Of a DNA stretch of 64,000 bases, positions 60,218-64,000 are shown piece after piece. The position numbers and the translations under genes are program-made. This DNA comes from Photobacterium proteolyticum (lineage in GTDB: Bacteria > Pseudomonadota > Gammaproteobacteria > Enterobacterales > Vibrionaceae), in contig NZ_MJIL01000096.1 of the NCBI RefSeq assembly GCF_001939735.1, positions 1 through 64,000 of the forward strand, in the 5' to 3' direction. Under the pieces are notes generated by a model. The model had not been told where the DNA came from, searched no databases, and saw only the letters and a list, made by a program, of their open reading frames with translations. How positions within the stretch are numbered: the first letter of the stretch is position 1; each line of letters opens with the position of its first letter.

Positions 60218-60793
60218 ATGCGTAAAAATAATATTATGCTGATTGCGGCACTTGTGGCTTCACCTATGGCCCTTGCTGATGACCATGATTATGGTTACGG
60301 ATACTACAATCATGATGGTGATATCACCATTGAAGATAGTGGTAATGTAGATGTGCTAAAGAATAAAGAGTTTACTTTAGAAAAAGATATTTACATTAGC
60401 AATGTCGGCAATAAGGACAAAGATGTTCTCGAGCTTAAAGGTGTTGGTAATGTTTATAAGAATATTACTGAAATAAACCAAGATGTTGACAACTCGTTAG
60501 AGAAAGATCTTGATGTTGAAATCAATACCTATCTGGCGGATTCTAAGTTATATGGCCACATTATGGATGCGGAAGTGACCTATGGTGGTGCATGTTGTAA
60601 GGGTAAGTCTAATTCATCTGACGTGACGGTGATGCAGACTAACAACATGAACAGAGCGTTTGGTGATGCCTCGGGTATTAGTATTGCTGGTCAGAACGTC
60701 GGCAACAACTCTATGGTACAGCAAACAACAGCTACAAATGCAGCGCTTGTTGGCACAGGTGGAGGCATAGTAAGCCCTGGTGGTGATTACTAG
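60218..60793 (+). CDS. Secreted fibre-subunit-like protein, paralogue 2
   Basis: 191 residues, paralogous to the protein at 59018: signal MRKNNIM..., DDHDYGYGYY after cleavage, LEKDIYI, EVTYGGACC (about 126-134) and the C-terminal ASGISIAGQNVGNNSMVQQ. The DNA just before the start (GGAGTAATATC) also resembles the other copy, so the two arose by duplication including the leader. The middle is shorter and less tyrosine-rich. A Gly-rich extra tail (GTGGGIVSPGGDY) is added. The conserved GGACC cysteines could form disulfides. Followed by a terminator, so it forms its own unit. Confidence 0.78.
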   Translation: MRKNNIMLIAALVASPMALADDHDYGYGYYNHDGDITIEDSGNVDVLKNKEFTLEKDIYISNVGNKDKDVLELKGVGNVYKNITEINQDVDNSLEKDLDVEINTYLADSKLYGHIMDAEVTYGGACCKGKSNSSDVTVMQTNNMNRAFGDASGISIAGQNVGNNSMVQQTTATNAALVGTGGGIVSPGGDY

Positions 60794-60800
60794 GCTGGAT

Positions 60801-60821
60801 AAAGGGCCTTTTGGGCCCTTT
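60801..60821 (+). terminator. Terminator after paralogue 2
   Basis: Stem AAAGGGCC/GGCCCTTT with a TTTTG loop and a short T-rich tail, 8 bases after the stop at 60793. Confidence 0.8.
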
Positions 60822-60952
60822 CTTTAATATTGCTTGTTAACCAGCAATTATTAGTTTTGATAATTGTTGGTTTGTCAAAAGTACTATCTTTTATTCATGT
60901 CAGAATATAGACGCAGCGATATCAAGGCTAAGAAACCAAAACGGTATAGCTT

Positions 60953-61627
60953 ATGATTAGATCAATATTGTTTACCACTGGCCTACTTGCGAGTAGTAGT
61001 ATTTATGCGCTGGATTACTTCCCTAATCGGGGGGCGTATAATGTTGAGGTGAAAAGCTACCAAGAGCAGTTATTTGGTGATGTTTTCAGGCAGCAATATG
61101 ATTTTAGTTGTGGATCTGCTGCTGTCGCATCTTTGGTTACTTACCACTATGATCTTGAAACATCAGAAAATGATGTTTTCAAGTATATGTTTAAACATGG
61201 AAATAAAGAAAAAATAGAGAAGCAGGGCTTTTCTATGTTAGATATGAAAAATTATCTTATTTCGATAGGGCTAGATGCTAATGGCTATAATATTCCCCTC
61301 GATAAGTTCAGTAAAATAAGGATTCCTGCAATTACTATCGTTAACTTCGATGGCTATATGCACTTTGTCGTTATTAAAGGAATGAATAGCAGTCAAGTTA
61401 TCCTTGGCGATCCATCACGGGGTACTGTTGTAATGCCAATCGATGACTTTAAGACCTATTATAAAGGGTCAGTCTTGCTGGTTAAAAACCAAGCAGTAAA
61501 GGGCCGAGAGAGCTTTATAACTGCTGAAAACTATAACGTCTATACGCCGTCGCCGTCTTCAGAGGCGATTGCTAGAGACTCACTTGCAACGTTTAGTATT
61601 ACACTACCTGGTGCAAACGATTATTAG
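60953..61627 (+). CDS. Periplasmic C39-family peptidase (FapD/FilB-like)
   Basis: 224 residues. The signal peptide ends IYA^LD at residue 19, unlike C39 domains of ABC bacteriocin exporters, which are cytoplasmic. Catalytic residues are in place: C53 in DFSCGSAAVAS, H137 in GYMHFVVIKG, D153 in LGDPSRG, with Q47 or Q48 supplying the oxyanion glutamine. After residue 170 a 50-residue tail follows. Sec-exported C39 peptidases accompany Pseudomonas Fap (FapD) and Acinetobacter Fil (FilB). It would process subunits in the periplasm. The following gene starts 8 bases after its stop, so the two are co-transcribed. Confidence 0.87.
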   Translation: MIRSILFTTGLLASSSIYALDYFPNRGAYNVEVKSYQEQLFGDVFRQQYDFSCGSAAVASLVTYHYDLETSENDVFKYMFKHGNKEKIEKQGFSMLDMKNYLISIGLDANGYNIPLDKFSKIRIPAITIVNFDGYMHFVVIKGMNSSQVILGDPSRGTVVMPIDDFKTYYKGSVLLVKNQAVKGRESFITAENYNVYTPSPSSEAIARDSLATFSITLPGANDY

Positions 61628-61635
61628 AGGCTAGT

Positions 61636-62145
61636 ATGAATAAATTCACTCGTATATTCGTCGCATCGACGATAGGAGGTGCAGCTATTATGGCTAATGC
61701 TTCTATCAGCTTTCCTTCTATTGATGAACTAGGGCTAACATCATTATCTGATAGTGATATGTCATCTATACGAGGTGGTTTTGTCTCTATAAATGACAAT
61801 ATTATAAATATTGGTTTAACGATGAGTACGGCAATTAATGGGGAAGAAGTGCTGACGACACGTATTGCAGACTTTACCATTAACAATGGCAAGTTAGTTA
61901 ACCCGTCTGGTGGGGAGCCTATAGATTTTCAAGATCCCCTACATGTAATTGACATAGGTGATAATAATATTAATACGGCTAATCCAAACCCTTCTAGTAC
62001 AGGTTTTATTATTCAGAACTCAGATGACGGGACGAGAATAAACACTCAAATGATTATGGATGTCGAAGCAGATGTTAACGGGTTTATTCAGCAATCCATT
62101 TATAGGAATAGGCTTGAAAACTCTATTCTCCATAATGGTTATTAA
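61636..62145 (+). CDS. Secreted protein with double-glycine-type motif, B
   Basis: 169 residues. A Sec signal lies at residues 1-22 (ANA^SI). Residues 37-48 are LSDSDMSSIRGG, an almost perfect double-glycine leader (consensus LSxxELxxIxGG, with Asp/Met for Glu/Leu) just as in the protein at 59674. What follows is Asn/Ile-rich beta sequence (DNIINIGLTMSTAING), then IIQNSDDGTRINTQMIMDV and a C-terminal FIQQSIYRNRLENSI. It starts 8 bases after the C39 peptidase stop with GAGG upstream, so enzyme and candidate substrate are in one operon. No family name known. Confidence 0.75.
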   Translation: MNKFTRIFVASTIGGAAIMANASISFPSIDELGLTSLSDSDMSSIRGGFVSINDNIINIGLTMSTAINGEEVLTTRIADFTINNGKLVNPSGGEPIDFQDPLHVIDIGDNNINTANPNPSSTGFIIQNSDDGTRINTQMIMDVEADVNGFIQQSIYRNRLENSILHNGY

Positions 62146-62177
62146 ACCAATTTCATAGTAATAATTTGTCATTTAGG

Positions 62178-62207
62178 AAGGTACAGTATAAAAGCTGTAC
62201 CTTTTTT
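62178..62207 (+). terminator. Terminator after the C39 operon
   Basis: Perfect 9-bp stem AAGGTACAG/CTGTACCTT with an 8-base loop and a run of T. The 215 bp from here to vpsR are AT-rich promoter-type sequence. Confidence 0.88.
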
Positions 62208-62422
62208 GTTGTTCATTTGTTGATATGAATACGGAAACTTATACTTAAGTGCCGTTTTTATTATTAATAACTTGTTGATTAATATTGACTCTTTTTCGCA
62301 ATACTATGAAGTAATAACTTTTCAATACATTTCTTACAACTGATACCCTGCAAAACTGTCGTTTATTGCCTATATTTTTAAGACATCAATAATAATATGC
62401 ACATTGATAGAAGGTGACTTCG

Positions 62423-63766
62423 ATGGTGGCTCAATGTCAAAATAAATCAATTAATGGTCGACTGGTTGCAATTGGATGTAACTATGAACCTTGGATTGCG
62501 CTTCTTGAACAATCTGGTTGGAAAACCCATTGCTGCTATGACCTACGTACGGCTGACTCAATCCTGGATGAGTTCAGCCCATGCATTTGTATTGTTGACT
62601 TAAGCAATAATGACTTTAGCTTAAACAGCATTTCTTTGAGGGCAAATAAAACCAAGCAAGTGAAATGGATTGCGATTATCAAAAAAGAGCAATTAAAAAC
62701 TGATGCGATTTGTCAGTTTATTAATAATTTTTGTGTCGACTATTTCTCAGTACCTATTCCGGGCAGCCACTTACTTGATACCGTTGGCCATCAACTGGGT
62801 ATGCTCGAAATTGAATCAAGTTCGTGGGTCGAGATAACGTCTCAACATGATATGGGACTATTTGGTGATTCTAAGTCTATCAAGCAGTTAAGGGATATGG
62901 TGCGCCGTGTGGCTTTAACAGAAGTTAACGTTTTTTTGACTGGCGAAAACGGCACCGGCAAAGAGCTGATAGCAAAATCAATCCATAATCTGTCTAAGCG
63001 AAAAAATGCCCCTTTTGTGATTGTCAATTGCGGTTCGCTAACCAGAGACGACGAGAAGATGGCCTTTCTTGACGGCAGCTATACCAACGAAGATGGTTCC
63101 CAGTTCAACGGTACTATTTTGTTGGACAATGTCGAAGAGCTGTCCAAAGAGCTTCAAGATGAACTCCTCACGTACCTCCAGATCCCGGCAGGGGAGTCGC
63201 TTGATGATGACGCATCTTCCGATGCCCGCATCATTGCGTCCTCTAGCGCGGACTTAGAGGCTGCCGTTGCTAACGGAGACTTTAGTAAGGAACTATTCTA
63301 TCGCCTGAATGTTTTTCACATCAAAGTGCCGACCCTGAGAGAGCGTGGTTCGGATATCTTCCTGCTGGCTGAAACCTTTTTGACCAAGTTTGCAAGGGAA
63401 TACAGTACGATGGCGGCATCGTTTTCCGAAGATTCCAAGCAATTACTGTTACGTTACAGCTGGCCTGGCAACGTACGTGAGCTTATTAACCAGGTCAAGC
63501 GTGCTGCCTTGTTGGCGGAAGGCAATGAAGTTCGGGCTGAGCACTTTGATTTGCCCAGTAAGGCGAACCTTAAGCAAAGCTTGAGAAACATTAAGGATGA
63601 GGCGGAGAAGGATGTTTTGGTCGCTGTGCTGGAAACGCACAGGGGGCAGGTAGCATCAGCCGCGAAGGACCTTGGCGTGTCACGCGCAACTATGTATCGA
63701 TTGCTCAATAAGCACAACATAGTGCCGGATGTCAGGCACTACAATAATGGTTATGCGCGAGAGTAA
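62423..63766 (+). CDS. vpsR: VpsR-type transcriptional regulator of biofilm genes
   Basis: 447 residues from ATG 62423, with AAGG 8 bases upstream; a GTG at 62414 overlaps that site. The numbering then places the receiver aspartate at D59 (CIVDLS), as in V. cholerae VpsR. The N-terminal block (YEPWIALLEQSGWKTH, FSLNSI, ICQFINNFC, VGHQLGML) closely follows V. cholerae VpsR. The AAA+ domain has Walker A GENGTGKE at 174-181, but the GAFTGA loop is replaced by DGSYTN and Walker B ends DN (235-236) instead of DE. A Fis-type helix-turn-helix (SAAKDLGVSRATMYRLL) ends the protein. It acts with c-di-GMP in vibrios. Confidence 0.93.
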   Translation: MVAQCQNKSINGRLVAIGCNYEPWIALLEQSGWKTHCCYDLRTADSILDEFSPCICIVDLSNNDFSLNSISLRANKTKQVKWIAIIKKEQLKTDAICQFINNFCVDYFSVPIPGSHLLDTVGHQLGMLEIESSSWVEITSQHDMGLFGDSKSIKQLRDMVRRVALTEVNVFLTGENGTGKELIAKSIHNLSKRKNAPFVIVNCGSLTRDDEKMAFLDGSYTNEDGSQFNGTILLDNVEELSKELQDELLTYLQIPAGESLDDDASSDARIIASSSADLEAAVANGDFSKELFYRLNVFHIKVPTLRERGSDIFLLAETFLTKFAREYSTMAASFSEDSKQLLLRYSWPGNVRELINQVKRAALLAEGNEVRAEHFDLPSKANLKQSLRNIKDEAEKDVLVAVLETHRGQVASAAKDLGVSRATMYRLLNKHNIVPDVRHYNNGYARE

Positions 63767-63775
63767 GTACCATAA

Positions 63776-63803
63776 AAAAAGCCCGAGAAATCGGGCTTTT
63801 TTT
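63776..63803. terminator. vpsR terminator
   Basis: Perfect 11-bp stem AAAAAGCCCGA/TCGGGCTTTTT with a GAAA loop and flanking A and T runs; works for either strand. Confidence 0.93.
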
Positions 63804-63836
63804 ATGGTTTGTTCAAGTCTATTGCACTATATCAAG

Positions 63837-63971
63837 CTACTCGCCTAGTACAATTATGTCATTGGCCTGCTCGTCATCGCAGTCAACTGAGAGATATAGC
63901 GTATCAGGTTGCTCAACCATGAGCTCATCTTCGGTTGGCGCAACAAACGTATACTGGTTTAACGCGTCCAT
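63837..63971 (-). CDS. Small acidic protein of 44 residues
   Basis: ATG 63971 follows AGGA by 6 bases. The peptide starts MDALNQYTFVAPTEDELM and ends DIIVLGE; about a third of residues are acidic, with one cysteine. It converges on the vpsR terminator, which would end its transcript. The codon choice looks normal. The promoter would lie within or beyond the last 30 bases of the window. I do not recognise the family. Confidence 0.55.
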   Translation of the reverse strand: MDALNQYTFVAPTEDELMVEQPDTLYLSVDCDDEQANDIIVLGE

Positions 63972-64000
63972 ATTAGTCCTATTATCTATCTCACATTTTA

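Noticed and set aside
60953..61627. Bacteriocin ABC exporter (C39 plus ABC domains)
   Set aside because: The protein has a Sec signal and only the C39 domain, with no membrane or ATPase region, so it is a stand-alone periplasmic peptidase.
59018..62145. Classical curli (csg) operon
   Set aside because: There is no CsgG, CsgE, CsgF or CsgD, and each subunit has only one short Q/N motif where CsgA has five repeats. The C39 peptidase and the barrel point to Fap/Fil-type systems.
62414..62422. GTG start for vpsR
   Set aside because: It overlaps the AAGG ribosome binding site, and only ATG 62423 gives D59 numbering as in V. cholerae VpsR.
1..64000. tRNA, rRNA, CRISPR arrays, integrase or phage genes
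   Set aside because: No cloverleaf-like or rRNA-like stretch, regular spacer array, integrase or phage structural gene was found by reading both strands; small RNAs cannot be excluded without computation.

Overview
The window looks like chromosomal DNA of a Vibrionaceae gamma-proteobacterium, most likely Photobacterium or a close relative. The evidence is a vemP-like arrest-peptide gene in front of a second secD/secF pair, a clear vpsR orthologue, a stand-alone astB, ovoA, a VC1184-type PLP enzyme, and many small families typical of Vibrionaceae (DUF3010, DUF2058, DUF3820, DUF2750, HopJ-like). I saw no rRNA, tRNA, CRISPR array, prophage or complete insertion sequence. Assignments rest on motif reading and memory of families; no database was searched.

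Layout. 0.2-3.6 kb: a conserved hypothetical gene, a histidine-rich secreted protein, and a 2OG-Fe(II) dioxygenase overlapping a cysteine-desulfurase-like PLP enzyme. 4.0-8.8 kb: a four-gene efflux operon (TolC-like, HlyD-like, two ABC-2 permeases) with no ATPase. 8.8-14.0 kb, minus strand: envelope lipoproteins (creA, META domain), a DUF2157-like membrane protein, a DUF1289/CWC protein and ovoA. 14.1-19.5 kb: small secreted and membrane proteins with long AT-rich gaps. 20-23 kb: nupC, a secreted-protein gene broken by a MITE-like element, and a beta-hydroxyacid dehydrogenase. 23-26.6 kb: vemP-secD2-secF2. 27-43.4 kb: metC, an HD hydrolase, a CDF metal transporter, astB, a lipoprotein/LruC pair, a phosphohexomutase, mrcB and a Nudix hydrolase. 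43.7-47.7 kb: an operon of an NHL beta-propeller, a small charged protein and a chemoreceptor. 47.8-57.5 kb: mostly conserved single genes (YceI, FAH, cyuA, rof) plus two tandem secreted RelA/SpoT-domain paralogues. 57.5-63.8 kb: an AT-rich locus with a FapF-like outer-membrane barrel, four small secreted proteins, a periplasmic C39 peptidase and vpsR.

The last locus is the best candidate for an undescribed system. It has the parts list of Pseudomonas Fap or Acinetobacter Fil fibre systems but different subunits. Two subunits carry a double-glycine-type motif behind a Sec signal, a plausible substrate site for the adjacent C39 peptidase. Three share a QN-x-GNN-x-x-(V/I)-Q motif. The biofilm regulator VpsR sits directly downstream.

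Three other results stand out. In vemP, the arrest-motif region contains an 8-base perfect complement to the secD Shine-Dalgarno region, and a ribosome stalled there would cover it. A 263-bp MITE-like element with 21-bp terminal inverted repeats inserted at a TA, and removing it restores a complete signal-peptide gene in frame. The two RelA/SpoT-like paralogues both carry export signals. Sequences related to the MITE occur at six other places in the window.
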